From assembly GCA_001939145.1 (NCBI GenBank), contig LSRX01000487.1:294940-358939 (forward strand): DNA of 64,000 nucleotides. Direction: 5' to 3'. The stretch is from Symbiodinium microadriaticum (taxonomy: Eukaryota > Sar > Dinophyceae > Suessiales > Symbiodiniaceae). The notes under the pieces are model-generated. The model made no database searches and had not been told where the DNA came from. It saw only the letters and a list, made by a program, of their open reading frames with translations. The translations under genes and the position numbers were made by a program. This document shows, in pieces, positions 11,791-24,796 of the stretch (the first letter of the stretch is position 1; every line of letters begins with the position of its first letter).

Positions 11791-14700
11791 GCACCATACT
11801 AACACACCGAGCACCGAAGACTGTCATCGCTGTAAGTGTGCGAGGCAAAGTTACGAGAGTTCTGCGAGTCCATCGTCTGTATGTGGGGTTAAGTTGTTTC
11901 GCACGAACTTACAGCACGGAAGCCCGTGTGCAGCCATCTAGAGGTGAATGGTCTTGAGCCGAGAAGACACAGAAGTATGCTAACCTCAGCTTGATGATTC
12001 TTGACATCACGCAACGGTATCGGAAGAGGGGTAGAAAACCGGCGTGCCGTGATGAATGTGCTTCCACGCTGTGTATTTGCACTTTATAGTACACACACAG
12101 AGAAACGCAGCAATTGGCTTGACCGGATGCTTGTAAAAATACGACGGGCAGGCGGGAAACACGCAACATCTACCATGTTTTTCAGGGAGTACTTTGTCAT
12201 GCTTGTAAGTAGACACGAAATGCATTGTACTTGAACTTGGTAATTACATGCGGCCCTACGGGCAACCGCCCCCGGAGAACCTCCAGGGACATGCCTCAAC
12301 CGACTCCGATGTCTCTTGCTTTGATGGAAGGCTGGGGCGGGCAAGATCTCTCCGGCAGCAGACCAGCCACGTGCTAGAAAGTCGTCCTTGGCTTGGCATT
12401 GTCAGATCCAACCGTCATACTACCGTGCAAAATTCCGTCTATGTATGATCTGCACTTAGCAAGCCGTGGGAACCGTTTGGTTTAATTCTGCAGATCTTTG
12501 CCGTAGAACCGTGGCTAAGGCAACGGCACCTGTATATATGGCTCACATGCTTTTACAGCACAGGGCAGTGTGTGGAACTAGTGGTTGAGGCATGGCCAGC
12601 AAGTCTTTGAACAGCCCAGTTGCACCTGCAAGCTTCCGCAAAGCATCGGCCAACTGTGACCATATACCAACCCTTTCTCGGGCTTGCATCATGGCATCCG
12701 TGGCAGCGCCTCCGCTGCTGTTTCGGCCAGCGATTTTAAGTGCCCTCAGCCTCAGGGCACAGTTGCCGCTGCACTTGCTGTGTCGCATGCCACGACCTTG
12801 CTGAATATCCTGCTGCACGCAGATATGAAGCTGCGCAATGCAGATTGTGGGACTAAGCGCCGCATCCTTCATGTTGACATGCGCCGACTGAGACTTAGGT
12901 TGGCCCCGTGTTTGAACGTCGCAAGGCAGTGGCGGTTTCTGAGCTTTTTGGCACTGTTACAGCACGAAATGCAAGACTGCATTTGCGTGGAGCCAGTGAG
13001 GATAGCGGCCATGCAGTGCTTCCCATTCGGTTTCATCCCAATGCTGTCACAAGCTAGTCAGCTCAGTCGTACCAACAACTGCGCGCACAAGCTAAGGTCT
13101 GCGAGGCCCAGGCATGGATTTCAGCTTTTGAGCGGCTTGCCTGCCACAGAGCAGTTTTCCGCGGCTCAGAGTGTGATGGTACTTCATGTTCACTCAAAGC
13201 AAGATACACGGTGTGGATATCATGCTGAAGACTTTTAACGCTTCAGGCGACATCTTGTTGACACACCGGCGCACTCTCGGCGACAAAATGAAGAGCATGT
13301 AGGGCGCCTGCTTGGTGGCGCCGGCCTAGTCCCCACAGCTCTGCCCCCGACATGGTCAAACTTAGGTCAGTGATACACATTTTTTAATAAATTCTGGGCT
13401 CTAGGCCTGGCAGGTTCTTGGTCACAGATGCTCAGGTGGTTACTTGCTGAGCCAAACGCTGTGGCGCCGATGGCGGCGTCAAGAGTCGAGGCTCATTTGC
13501 ACACAGCATGATGCTATCAGGGAGACGGTCGGCGTTGCATATGTTCAAGTGCAGGGCTCCATGTTGACATAAACCGATTAGATGATCGGCAGGACAAGGT
13601 TGACTCGGTTGTTCGGCTGTGTAGAGCTTAGATGGGAGTTGAGGCCGCGAGACTGCTAGCAGTCCCCGAAGAAGAATTGGATAATTCTGTGGCTTCCTTG
13701 GTATTGGAGTTTGTGAATTGTGAAGGTTTAAATCCTGTGACATTATCTTTTTGCGTTGTCTCATCTGTTCGTGTTCGTGGTGATTTGTGGTTGTTTTGTG
13801 CCTCTTTCGTGAAGTTTCTGTGTTTTTCTCGTGGTCTTGCTTTGTTTGCTTTGCCGCTATATTCACTGCAAAAAGATACGTGGAAACACCCAAGATTTGA
13901 TTTGCAGTGCGCGGCAGGAGTGTTCTCTGTAGGGACTCGTTCATGCTCGTTCGCAAGGATCCCTGATGGGATCTGTGAGGTTTGATTAAGCCTTGGACTC
14001 CCGCCTGTCTCTGCAAAAGGTCTCGGCAAGCTTAGCAAACTGAAGCAAACCTCAGCCTGCAAATCTAAGCTCCAGAAACCTCCTGCGATCTTGGCCAGGC
14101 CTGCCGTTTGCGTGGCCGCGTCCAAACTCTCCATCCTTGAGGCCAGAGAGGGAGGAACCATGAAGAACCCTCTGCCAATGAGGAAGCATAGAACAAATCT
14201 CTTTGCGATGCGGTGGCATTTGGCAGGCTGGCAGCCGCTTGCAGCAGAGCGCTCGGCAACTAATCAAGCTGCATGGCTGCAAGCATGGCAACCTCATGGA
14301 CGGCGGCGAGGGACTGCGAGTGCCACAGGATTGGTGATTGTGGACTTTTAGAAAGTGTGTCCCACGTGACGATCTGCTCCATGTGATTCCAGGAAAAACG
14401 GCCAAGGCATTGTCTTCAGCACCTTGCCTGCAGCCAGTGCGGTCAGACCTGCCTGCAGGCCCTTGCCGCTTATTGTGCTTCTTCCCCAGAATAGGTGGTA
14501 AGACTTCGGAGGGCTCAAATGGCCCGTCCAGCAGATCCCGCCGTGGCACGGACATTCTCGCCTCTATCGCATCCTGGTCACAGTCCTTTCGCAATTATGT
14601 GCTGGCCGTGGTGCTTTGGGTGGAAGTAGTGCTCCCGCCATTTGCCTTCAAAACGCTCGAAGTCCCTAACACTTTCGGGTTGAATGGGAATAGAGTCCTC

Positions 14701-17700
14701 TCCCGCCGCCTGCTGGCCTGTTTATTCAGAGTCAGAACTGTCTCGACATGTTGCCGCAACGAGGTTATCCGCTATGCTTTGGACTCAATGCCTGCATTTG
14801 TCTCGCCCTTGGCGGAACCTCATATGCCGCTCGGAAGAGACTTCAGCATACAGCGATTGAGCTGGGTTTTGCTCGTGAGCACCAAGGTCTGGACTCGAAG
14901 GTGCAGACCACTCGTTCTGTGCCCCTTCCATGTGGACACGAAGCTGCGGCTTGATGGAGTTGATGGGAACTGCTCAGACGTTGTGCGATCAACCGCGCGA
15001 CTTCAACTTTCGGTGCAAACTTCAACTCATGCGCACCTGTGGCGAACGTGCGCATGGCAGCGGCGTAGCAGGGGCTCTCCCACCGACTTTGGGCTTCGGT
15101 ATCCTTGTTGCATCTTGCTGATGGGAAGTTGCGATCTACCCAACTACAGTACGTGTATGAACGGCACTAAGTAGACTAAGTGATTTGATCCAGCGTGTTA
15201 GCCATGGCATCTGATCTCAGGTTCGGCTACTTCACGGCCATCTATCTAAGCTATGGCACATTGTGCTATCCCTTGCCACGTGTCTGAAAGTAATGCTCGT
15301 TCCGTCACATCTCGCCTCAGCGCAGGCTTTCTGGTCCCCCAGCTATCCCCAGTTGAACTCGTTAGGCAGCTGGGAGCCGCTGTGGCGCTGGCCCCAAGAT
15401 TCAGCCGCAGCTTCCGGAGGCTGAAATCACGCATGGGGCTCCCAGGCAGAAGATACTGAGCGGAAGGATCACATCAGCTCTTGCAGAGCGGCGAGAAGAC
15501 GCCACCCCTGAGTTGGTTTGGGTGACTGCGCCGAGGGAAGCAATGTGCTCCGTCTTTGCTCACATCTCGATCTCAACCATGGCTTGTGCTTTGCACCCCC
15601 ACCACCTCGGTCCCGCTGAAGCGGGGACAGATGCTCTTGTAGTCAGTGGAACACTGCATCCAGGTGTGGCATTAAGATTGCCATGGCATTAGCCAAAGCT
15701 TCAGCTTTCATGTGCAACTGGGCTTGGCTTGGCCATTTGATTTTAAGTCGAGAACTCATCCGATGATCCAAGGCTCAACTGGTTCGTGGCAGGTGCTTGG
15801 CTGCTGACTCTCATTGCAGCGAGCCCCTTCCAAGCAACCGATTCCATGTTGCTGCACCGTTTTGAAAGTTCTGCACAGAGGATCCAGGTCGACACAAGGG
15901 CCTTGCATCCATCCCCCCTTCTCGGCAAAGACTGGCAGACGTTCTCGATATATCTGAGGTTTGACTGCAGTGATGGCTGGAATTGTTTTCGCATTGGCAC
16001 TGTGGCCAGGTTTCCCTGGCTACAGAGTTTGACGGAAGATTCCCCGCAGTTGCGGGTGGAAAATGAATTTGGTCAAGCTTGACAGCCCCTGGCTTGTTGT
16101 AACAACAGACCTGGCCCCGTGAGTTTGGAAGGGCCCATCGATGTGACGGCTTGTCGCAGCTGCACGAGTCTGTTGCTGGCAACGGGCAAAGTGACTGGGT
16201 TTGTTGCTTTTGTGGGGAGCATTGTGGACCAGAACAGCTGCCAGAGGTTTTTATGGCCACCAGTCACACTTTGCTGACGGAACAGGCTGTGCCAGCAAGA
16301 ACAGTTGCCGCGTGTGAAGCACTGAGGCTCAAAGGGCCTTTGCTGCTGATCGAACCTCGTAGCTGCGAGCAAGGCGAACATAATGATTTTACAACCCTCC
16401 AAGTTTGAGCTCTTGCAAGCCAATAGTGCAAGATCAGGTTCGGCTTACATGTTCCTCATGGCACAAGACCGCCGGGCGTCTGCATGATGTGATGCGAAGC
16501 CTTTATCTATACATCCTTCAGCTGACATATTGACTGCCAAGGTGGCCGACGCCCTCCCGGACCCCGCCATGGATGGTGGCTCGATTCAAGATTCCGCATG
16601 TTGAGCTGCCGTGACATGCCCACTGCCCACCTCTCCCGACGATAGTCGAACACAGTCAATGCGACATAATGCGACACTTGGATTTCTCGCGGTTGCGAGT
16701 CATGTGTAGGTTCGTTCTGCAGACAGGCCGCGGACCATCGGTGCCGGTCGTCTGCCAGAGATCAAAGGCTGCTTCGGGGTCCACCGCGGCACTTGTTGAT
16801 TGCAATGGCCGCTGGTTGCTGCTAGCTTGAGTTGGTTCCCGTGGGAGAGACAATCAACTTCGCAAGGCTGCATCAGCGACACAGAGAAGCAGAAGGCACC
16901 TGCTCCCATCCAGTCCAGACGCCAAGCGCTGCTTGTGGTCTCCGTATGCCAGGTGAAGGAACTGCCCAAGAGCTGGAAACTTAAAGGCTTGCTGGTTTGC
17001 TTAGACGGGTATGATGAAGGCTGCATGCCGTCTTGTCGATTGCGTGCGACTGCAGCTAAAGGATTTGCTGCTGTTCTGTTCCGAGGTTCTGCGAACACGA
17101 GGCCCAAGAAGCACTCTGGGCCTCAGGAGCCTGCTGGTACCGAAGCGTCCGCAGATGCAGAGCCATGCGATAGATGCCCACCTCGTGATCGAATTGCATA
17201 GACAACTCTACGTATTGCTGCAGTGAGTGGTGATGCACGGGCGAACTATGACAGTATGACGCTTGGGGAGCTTGACTTTAGATTGGACACGCTCTTCTCG
17301 TTGTGAGCCTCGTGCTCGACGGACCCGTTGTGCTAAATGCAGGACGTGTCGCTGGAAGCGGCCTGTGCCTTCTGGAATATAGCGACTCCAGCTGAGGCAC
17401 AACTACCTGGGCTGAATGAGTTGTGCCACAACATCATAGGATCGCGCATCATAGTCTTGTAAGAATTCTATAGAGACGCTTTTCCCTCCAATGCCAAAGG
17501 CACCCTGCTCTCAGTCACTGTGCATCCTCACCTCAGTGCGTCGGTGCCCAGCAACGCACACATCAGAATCCTATGAATGCAGCATAACGAGATAATCTTC
17601 AGACATTGCTGGTCCGGTCCGGAGACCACAGAACAAATTGTAAACACTTTGCAAATGTAGTTGCTTTAGCTGCTGGGCAATCTCGCTTTGCTGGCCAGGA

Positions 17701-19796
17701 ACGCCGTGCACAGCAGGCACGCTGCGAGTTTACATGCTTTTTGTTGCACGGGCAGCAAGGGCCTCTGATAGAAGATGGGTCATCTCACCATGTCCGAAGC
17801 AGCCCAGTTTCGAAGGCCTCAAGCCCATAGATTGTCCCGAATGTCGCGGCTGATCCCGATCCAAAACGCCAACATGTGTTAGTTGCATCTCTGCGAAGGC
17901 TCGGCGTAACACCAGTGCTCTTCCCAGCTGAAAGCAGGGACTGCAACAAAAACCGGGATGTCGGTCATCACGTCTCAAGATTTGTGAATAGTCGACTGTT
18001 ACATCTGTTACGTAGTTGCTGATAACGTAGTTGCCGAGTGGGTGCCCTTCTGATTTGACCCTGCCGGCAGAACTGAGCAGCAATCGCAGACTGTCACGGA
18101 TGCATGAGCTGCCTCAGTCTGAGGAGGCATTTCGCATTGGGAGGGGCTGGTTATTATTCAGTTTTTACCAGAATCGCGGCTCCCGCCCGTGTTTGGTTTG
18201 CAGCGCAGTGCGGCAGCCGAGGCAAGGACAGCCAAAAAGGAGCTTTCGCCTCAGGAGCTTGTCGCGAGGGCCGCGAAGGTCCGAAGGGATTCCTTTGCCT
18301 GTGTCCATGTCCCGAGGCTAAGTACTCCGGCGAAGATGCTGTCAGCCGCGTGTTGAATGCGGGTCCTGGAGCTCCTGAGCCCTTCGCCAGAAAGTGGGTG
18401 GGCTGGTCAGAAATGTTTGGGTAGGCGGGTAGGATCGGGTAGGTAGCGGTAGCTAGGGTCGGTTTGGATGAGACAGGCGAGTGGGGGCGTTGGTTTTCGC
18501 CTGCACGTGCAACTCGCAGTTGCTCGCTGACTTAGCTCAGGCTGGCTCGAGCCGTTGGCTTGCCCGTACAGGTTGCCAAGGAGGCGGGGCTATGGCGGCT
18601 ATGGTAGCTTCCTGAGCACAGACATGACATGCTCGAAAGTGCTTCTGCTTCGGACAACGACCCAAGTAGCTTCAGCTTCTGTTTCTTCTCCGCAAACCTG
18701 GCCTTTTGGCCCAGCCCTGGCATGCAGGCGGCAAGTTTGTTCCGCCGGTTTGGCAACATCCCCTCCAAGGGACTCTTGGCTGTTGTTGCTTCGCCACTGA
18801 CTTTGAGGAGTGCTTTCATGTCAGGCTGCCAGGCCAACACCAAACACTGACATTGAACCGGCTTTAACAGAGCCGAGGCAGCCTCTTTCAAGGCAAACTG
18901 CAAATGTCACGGCTTCCAGATGCCCCACGCTCAGTCCAGAGATCACCGACCGATTGATATGTCTTACTGTCGCAGCTGCCTCTCGCAAATTCCAAACCCA
19001 TACAGATGACACTGGCGTAGAATACTTGAGAGTCGGGAAAGTGCTGGACACTTGTCACCAACTCTCTGGAAGCATTGCAGGTCTTGGTGGCTCTCTGCAA
19101 CCTGGCACGGTTTGGCCTTCTGAAGCTATTGCTTGCGAAGTTCGGTCCTGGTGTCAGTTTGTCAGAAATTCATTGCTGACTTGCCGCCATGTGTGTGTGT
19201 GTGTGTTTGTGTCAGGGCCTCTCAAAGGAAGTGCTTGAAGGCAAAGTTTTGAGACGTGCAAGCAAGCTTTGCATCAGGGTGTTTCGACTCAGACGGAGCC
19301 GGGTTGAATGAACACTTAACCTTTGCACTTGTCCGTGTCTCTCAGCTCTTGACTCGTGGCTCTGGGTGCTTCCGGCAGTGTGAGGTGACGTGACAGAGAT
19401 CTCCGAGATTTCAAAGGCTTGTCATGCCCTTTGCTGCTTTGCAGAGCTTGCGATTATATTGTGTTGGTTATTAGCATCAGTCGGATGATCTCGAAGGGAG
19501 AGTGAGAAGTTGCTGTTCATGTGTGTCGGACATGGTCTCCCAAGCTCGCGCCAGAGGAGTTTGTGGACTGGGCCTTGAAAGCGGCAGACAGAGATTCTAG
19601 CGACTTCGAAGCTATAGTAACACACTGCAGTCTTGTAGCTTGAGGCCTTAAGTTTGGTCAAGTACCGTCATACAGGAGGTCGCGGTCCATCAATTCAGCC
19701 TTTCTCTGTGAAGTGCGATTCTGCTAAGTGTGCGAAGTATGCTGCTGTGCTGCAGGCCTCAGGTTCAAATGCCGAAATTCGCTCCGGCCAAGGTAG
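11791..19796. other. Long gene-poor stretch
   Basis: No recognisable domain. The longest open frame (14338-15174, 278 codons, + strand) has no motif and protein-unlike composition. 13700-13850 is T/G-rich. 18420-18480 is GGTAGG-rich. A short GT run lies at 19190-19212. The region may hold introns of an EF-hand gene whose exons appear downstream. Confidence 0.4.
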
Positions 19797-19854
19797 CACC
19801 ATGGACGTCCAAGAGTTCGCGATCTGGTACTCTTCCTTCTGCTTTGCAGAAGAG
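19797..19854 (+). CDS. Candidate exon: second half of an EF-hand loop
   Basis: Reading from an acceptor AG at 19795-19796 gives TMDVQEFAIWYSSFCFAEE, followed by a GT donor candidate at 19855. If the previous exon supplied D-x-D-x-(D/S)-G, the split codon GG|C would give the conserved Gly6 and the loop would finish T7-M8-D9-V10-Q11-E12-F. The following residues fit an EF-hand exit helix. The exon is 58 bases. EF-hands bind calcium; the host protein is unknown. Without an RNA read the boundaries are inference, and the open frame alone (19654-19866) does not prove an exon. Confidence 0.35.
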
Positions 19855-20666
19855 GTTGTGTCCTGAGGCCAAGGTTGATGCGCAGCGATTTCCCGCTCTT
19901 CCCAGTGTCTAGACTGGCTAGAGGGTGCCTGTGCAAATCTAGTAGCGGGTGGATCCCTCAGGTCACAGTCAAGCCAGAGGTGCGGGAGACTCGCGAGCTG
20001 GCACGACAGATGGGCTTGGAGATCGGTGGCTTGGCAGGAACTTGGGGAGTGAGTGTTTGCACATGTTGGCACATGCACCGAAGATCGATTATAGCAGCAT
20101 GCTTTGGTGTTTCACTGAGGTCAGATAGAGCAGTTCAAGCTTCTTGGAAGCAAAAAGCGGAGCATCGCAGGGCACCATAGAAAGGCTCCAGGTGATCCGA
20201 GTCCGAGACTCCGCCTTCTCTTCTCCTTTGGCTTTGCTGGCTCTCGTAGCTCTCTTTCCTTGGCTCAGCTGAGCTCAGGGTGGCCTTCGACAGGCACCGG
20301 CCCCGGAAGCCAGCAGGGCGCAGGGAATGCAGTCCGTTCGGCCGTTCGTCCGTTCGTTGCTTTGAGACTCGAAATCGAATGCGTTCTCCAAAGGCAAAGA
20401 TGCATTGGGTTAATGGCGGCAGCAAGGAGCGGGAAAGGTGCAGGTTGAGGAGACTTAACACAGCTTGTAAAGAGAATGTTGGCCGGGCATCACATGCTGC
20501 CACGGTTCAGCCTGCACAATGACAATGACATTGCAAGTAACGTGCCTCCCTCTTGATGCGACAGCCACCAGCTGACCCATGCTGACCCTTCAGCTTAGCA
20601 CCATTCGGACTCTAAAGATCTCAGAGCAGGCCAGGCAGGCCACAGAGCGCACTCTCGACCTCAAAG
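19855..20666. other. Possible intron; nothing else recognised
   Basis: If the EF-hand exons on either side belong to one gene, at least one linker exon should lie here. A Leu/Arg-rich frame at 20579-20666 is a weak candidate in a different frame. Confidence 0.3.
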
Positions 20667-20760
20667 GTACGACGAGGATGGAAGCGGTGAGATTGAGTTC
20701 GAGGAGTTCTCCAACATGGTACAAGAATTGCTCAAGGCCGTGTCCGAGATGTTGGGTGAA
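20667..20760 (+). CDS. Candidate exon: complete EF-hand calcium-binding loop
   Basis: Reading from an acceptor AG at 20665-20666, with the first G completing a codon that would read Lys, gives YDEDGSGEIEFEEF followed by SNMVQELLKAV. All calcium-ligand positions are ideal: D1, D3, S5, E7, E12, with G6 and I8. The downstream donor is ambiguous: GT at 20719, GC after ELLK near 20738, or GT near 20756. The frame stays open to a TAA at about 20848. This is the best coding match between the two LINEs apart from the hydroxylase gene. It probably belongs with the half-loop exon at 19797. The parent protein is not identifiable. Confidence 0.5.
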
Positions 20761-21380
20761 GGCAGTGAGGGCCAACGGTACCCTATCATGGAAGGACATG
20801 GAAGGTGTCGGCACAGCGACGCACTCGAATGGAACAGTCACTTTACATAAATCGTTGCAACGGCGAAAAAGACATGACAAAGCCTAGGCCATGAGTGGTC
20901 TTCCATTCTTCAAAGCATGCGTTAAGCGAAGCATGTTTGCCGAGGTTAGGTACAGTACAAGCAAAATAGCTGCATTGGACGTGCAAGAGCCTTCGCCAAC
21001 GTGCCGTTTGCTCGCCCATGTCGAACTAGTAGCAGTTGTGGATGTCATCTAAGCTTGGAGGAGCTGTGCAAACCACTCATCAAGTCGGTGCTTCTCTCCC
21101 TCTCTCTCTCTCTGTCTTGGTTGAAGCAGCCGCATGTTATCTGAATTCGAAGCAAATGGCCGCAGATACCTCATGGGCAAGAATTGCCTCATGACCGCTT
21201 GATGACGATGTGGCGCTCAGCCGACTCTCACTTGCAAGTGGCCACACCAACTGTGAATGAGCAGTCAGAGTCATAGGAGCCGGAGGCTCAACTACGGCGG
21301 CCTCCTCGAACCTGTTAAGTGAAACACAATACTTCAGAGCAGCTGCCGCTACCCATACCACGACGACGGCTAACTTCACT
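20761..21380. other. No recognised gene
   Basis: Contains a short CT run near 21097-21113 and otherwise unremarkable sequence. Confidence 0.4.
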
Positions 21381-21385
21381 AGCGA

Positions 21386-21420
<35 letters not shown>

Positions 21421-21560
21421 GCACCACCACCACCACCGCCACCGCCACCGCCACCGCCGCCACCGCCGCCACCTCCGCCACCACCACCACCATCACCACC
21501 ACCGACAACAACCACAAGAACAACAGCGACGCCAGCAGCAACAACACAAGACAAAGCAAG
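21381..21560. repeat. Trinucleotide-rich tract (CAACAG, CCACCG, CCACCA)
   Basis: Starts as CAACAG repeats, becomes CCACCGCCACCG, then CCACCACCA. It translates as poly-Pro/poly-Ala on + and poly-Gly/poly-Val on -. A separate TTCTTC tract follows at 21665-21712. Confidence 0.9.
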
Positions 21561-21840
21561 ATTAAAACAAACAGAGACAGCAACAGCGACAGGCAGGGCG
21601 GGCCCTGCCAATAGTCGTGCTACTTGCTGCCAACAGTGTGTCCACATGCTGTAAGTAGTGATTGCTCTTCTTCTTCTTCTGCTTCTTGTTATCTTCTGCT
21701 TCTTCTTGTTGTTGGTAACGCCGGTGTAGCGGATCCCACGCTTTTCGCCTTGTTAGGCCATGAAAACCCTGGCTCTGCCGACAAACTCGGACTTGGAGGG
21801 GCGGGGGTAATAGTCCCCTGCCGTCACAGCAGAGAAGACA

Positions 21841-22625
21841 TGTGCCAACCATGATAGCATCCCCACAAACTCCGTCCGTTACCACAGAGCACCCATGTGC
21901 CAACCATGTTACCGTCCCCACAAACTCCGTCCGCTACCACAGAGCACCCATGTGCCGACCATGATAACGTCCAGACAAACTCCGTCCGTTTCCGCAGCGC
22001 ATCCAAGTGCCAACCATGATAACGTCCAGACAAACTCTGTCCGTTAGCACAGAGCATCCATGTGCCAACCATGTTAACGTCCCCACAAATTCCTTCCGTT
22101 TCCCCCAGCGCATCCATGTGGCAACCCTGATAACGTCCAGAAAAACTCCGTCCGTTCCCACAGAGCATCCATGTGCCAACCATGATAACGTCCAGACAAA
22201 CTCCGTCCGTTCCCACAGAGCATCCATGTGCCAACCATGATAACGTGCCCACAAACTCCGTCCGTTCCCACAAAGCATCCATGTGTCAACCATGATGAAG
22301 TCCAGACAAATCATCCATGTGCCAACTAAGATAACGTCCCCACAAACTCCGCCGGTCCCACAGAGCATCCATGTGCCAACCATGATAGCGTCCAGAGAAA
22401 CTCCGTCCGTTCCCACAGAGCATCAATGTGTCGACCATGATAACGTGCCCACAAACTCCATCCGCTCCCCCAAAGCATCCATGTGCCAACCATGCTAACG
22501 TACCCACAAACTTCGTCCGTTACCACAGAGCATCCATGTGCCGACCATGATAACGTCCAGACAAACTCCGTCCGTTTCCGCAGCGCATCCACGTGCCAAC
22601 CATGAAAACGTCCAGACAAACTCCG
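21841..22625. repeat. 55-bp minisatellite, about 14 copies
   Basis: Units start TGTGCCAACCATG and recur at 21841, 21896, 21951 and onward at 55-base spacing, each with a CCACAAACTCCGTCCG-like or CCAGACAAACTCCGTCCG-like core and a GAGCATCCA end. One unit near 22310 is shortened. Copies differ by scattered substitutions, and two variant classes (CCCC versus CCAG before ACAAACTCC) are interspersed. Open frames through it are repeat translations. Confidence 0.95.
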
Positions 22626-23095
22626 GAAATTCTCCACATACTTCATAATCTTGTTGTTACTTGCTCTGATTCGTGTTATTGCTGTTGTTGTTGTTGTTGC
22701 TGCTGTTGGGGCTGTTGCGATTGTGGAAGCGCCCATGATAGTAGTAGTGCCCGTAGTACCAGTAGCAGCTGTACAGAGTCATGGTACTCAGCATTTGGTG
22801 TGTAGCCTAGATGCTGTCAAGCATGATTGAACTCAAACTTGGAAGCAACAAGCACGCTTACTGAGTGATTGTGGTTTGTCTCGGTGAAGTGGTGGGATTC
22901 TGCAGCTTGCTTCAAGCGTTGTGCGGATCGGGAGGAGGATCTTCGGCAGTTGGGGACCGGGAAGTTGTGTTTCGGACTCAAGGCAGGGAAGCACGTCTTG
23001 TTATGGCTTTTCCAAACTAGCGCAAGCTTTCATCTGTGAGTCGAGACTGTGGCTTGCAGGGCCCTCGAAATCCAGCCCAGGACATGCAACAGAAG
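22626..23095. other. No recognised gene; (TGT)n tract near 22680-22710
   Basis: A short GTTGTTGTTG run, then mixed sequence. It may be intron if the EF-hand segments on both sides belong to one gene. Confidence 0.35.
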
Positions 23096-23140
23096 GGCTG
23101 TCTGGACTTTCGGGAATTTTGCGCGACTCGTCCGCAGTAC
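23096..23140 (+). CDS. Weak candidate exon: EF-hand half loop
   Basis: After an AG at 23094-23095 the sequence reads GCLDFREFCATRPQ, matching EF-hand positions G6 to E12-F13 and the start of the exit helix. The junction at Gly6 mirrors the candidate at 19797. No clear GT donor follows, so the end is arbitrary. This could be coincidence. Confidence 0.22.
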
Positions 23141-23905
23141 GAAATTACGATTGCAACACTGCAGCTGCTCGTGGCAAAAGGAAACTGTCCTTCGGTTCTG
23201 CGTGTTCGCACGAGTGGCCTGAATCGGTATTGCTGGTGTTTCTCTCCGTCTGCTAAGTTCTTCTACTTCCGGATGGGTGCCACAGGGCAGGGAAGCGATC
23301 CGATTGCGGACTACTACCGCAATGTTTCCGCCTCAGAAAGCTTATTGATGTCGCTGGCGCCTGGTAGGATGGAACATTCTGTCAGTCAGTTGCAAACAAG
23401 GTGCGCCATGTGCCTGTAGCTCCTTGAGCGTGAGCGATGCTGCGAGACAGTAGCAAGGGCCGCAAGGGGATCGATCCGTCGTTTGCATGCCATTCCACTA
23501 TGTGTCTTATGTTGCTGTTGGTGCTACTCAAGTTTCTAAGCGGCATCATGCGGCATCCAGCAGGCCGATGCCCAGTGCATCCAAAGACGGCCTCAAAAAA
23601 GCTATGATGCGCGCTCCGCCTTCAGCACCATAGTTGTCACACCAGTTCGTGACACTCTCAACTTGTCAAAGTACACCACTTTGCTTGCATGGAGTCGCCA
23701 TATGCTCCAATGACCGGATCACGGCCGGTGTGGCTAGTGTGGTGTTGACTTTCGTCCTAACATTTAACAGCAACATCAGCGCCGCAGGCTTACAACCCGC
23801 GACAAATACAGGCTGTTATATATAGTCGTCACACACCGATAAACCCACACATGTGCATGCCCGCCCGCATGCACGCACACCCACACCCACCCACCCACCC
23901 ACCCG
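23141..23905. other. No recognised gene; C/A-rich repeat at the gap edge
   Basis: Mixed sequence. The last 35 bases before the gap are CCCACCCACC repeats, probably why the assembly breaks here. Confidence 0.5.
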
Positions 23906-24794
23906 NNNNNNNNNNNNNNNNNNNNNNNNNNNNNNNNNNNNNNNNNNNNNNNNNNNNNNNNNNNNNNNNNNNNNNNNNNNNNNNNNNNNNNNNNNNNNNN
24001 NNNNNNNNNNNNNNNNNNNNNNNNNNNNNNNNNNNNNNNNNNNNNNNNNNNNNNNNNNNNNNNNNNNNNNNNNNNNNNNNNNNNNNNNNNNNNNNNNNNN
24101 NNNNNNNNNNNNNNNNNNNNNNNNNNNNNNNNNNNNNNNNNNNNNNNNNNNNNNNNNNNNNNNNNNNNNNNNNNNNNNNNNNNNNNNNNNNNNNNNNNNN
24201 NNNNNNNNNNNNNNNNNNNNNNNNNNNNNNNNNNNNNNNNNNNNNNNNNNNNNNNNNNNNNNNNNNNNNNNNNNNNNNNNNNNNNNNNNNNNNNNNNNNN
24301 NNNNNNNNNNNNNNNNNNNNNNNNNNNNNNNNNNNNNNNNNNNNNNNNNNNNNNNNNNNNNNNNNNNNNNNNNNNNNNNNNNNNNNNNNNNNNNNNNNNN
24401 NNNNNNNNNNNNNNNNNNNNNNNNNNNNNNNNNNNNNNNNNNNNNNNNNNNNNNNNNNNNNNNNNNNNNNNNNNNNNNNNNNNNNNNNNNNNNNNNNNNN
24501 NNNNNNNNNNNNNNNNNNNNNNNNNNNNNNNNNNNNNNNNNNNNNNNNNNNNNNNNNNNNNNNNNNNNNNNNNNNNNNNNNNNNNNNNNNNNNNNNNNNN
24601 NNNNNNNNNNNNNNNNNNNNNNNNNNNNNNNNNNNNNNNNNNNNNNNNNNNNNNNNNNNNNNNNNNNNNNNNNNNNNNNNNNNNNNNNNNNNNNNNNNNN
24701 NNNNNNNNNNNNNNNNNNNNNNNNNNNNNNNNNNNNNNNNNNNNNNNNNNNNNNNNNNNNNNNNNNNNNNNNNNNNNNNNNNNNNNNNNNNNNN
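23906..24794. other. Assembly gap (N run, 889 bases)
   Basis: Unresolved bases. Open frames drawn through it are meaningless. Confidence 1.
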
Positions 24795-24796
24795 CC

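Noticed and set aside
14338..15174. 278-codon + strand frame
   Set aside because: No motif, protein-unlike composition with many Cys, Arg and Ser, and no supporting context.
21315..21654. Poly-Gly or poly-Pro frames
   Set aside because: Trinucleotide repeat translations.
22626..22720. Polypyrimidine/TGT tract as a branch or splice signal
   Set aside because: No exon can be tied to it.
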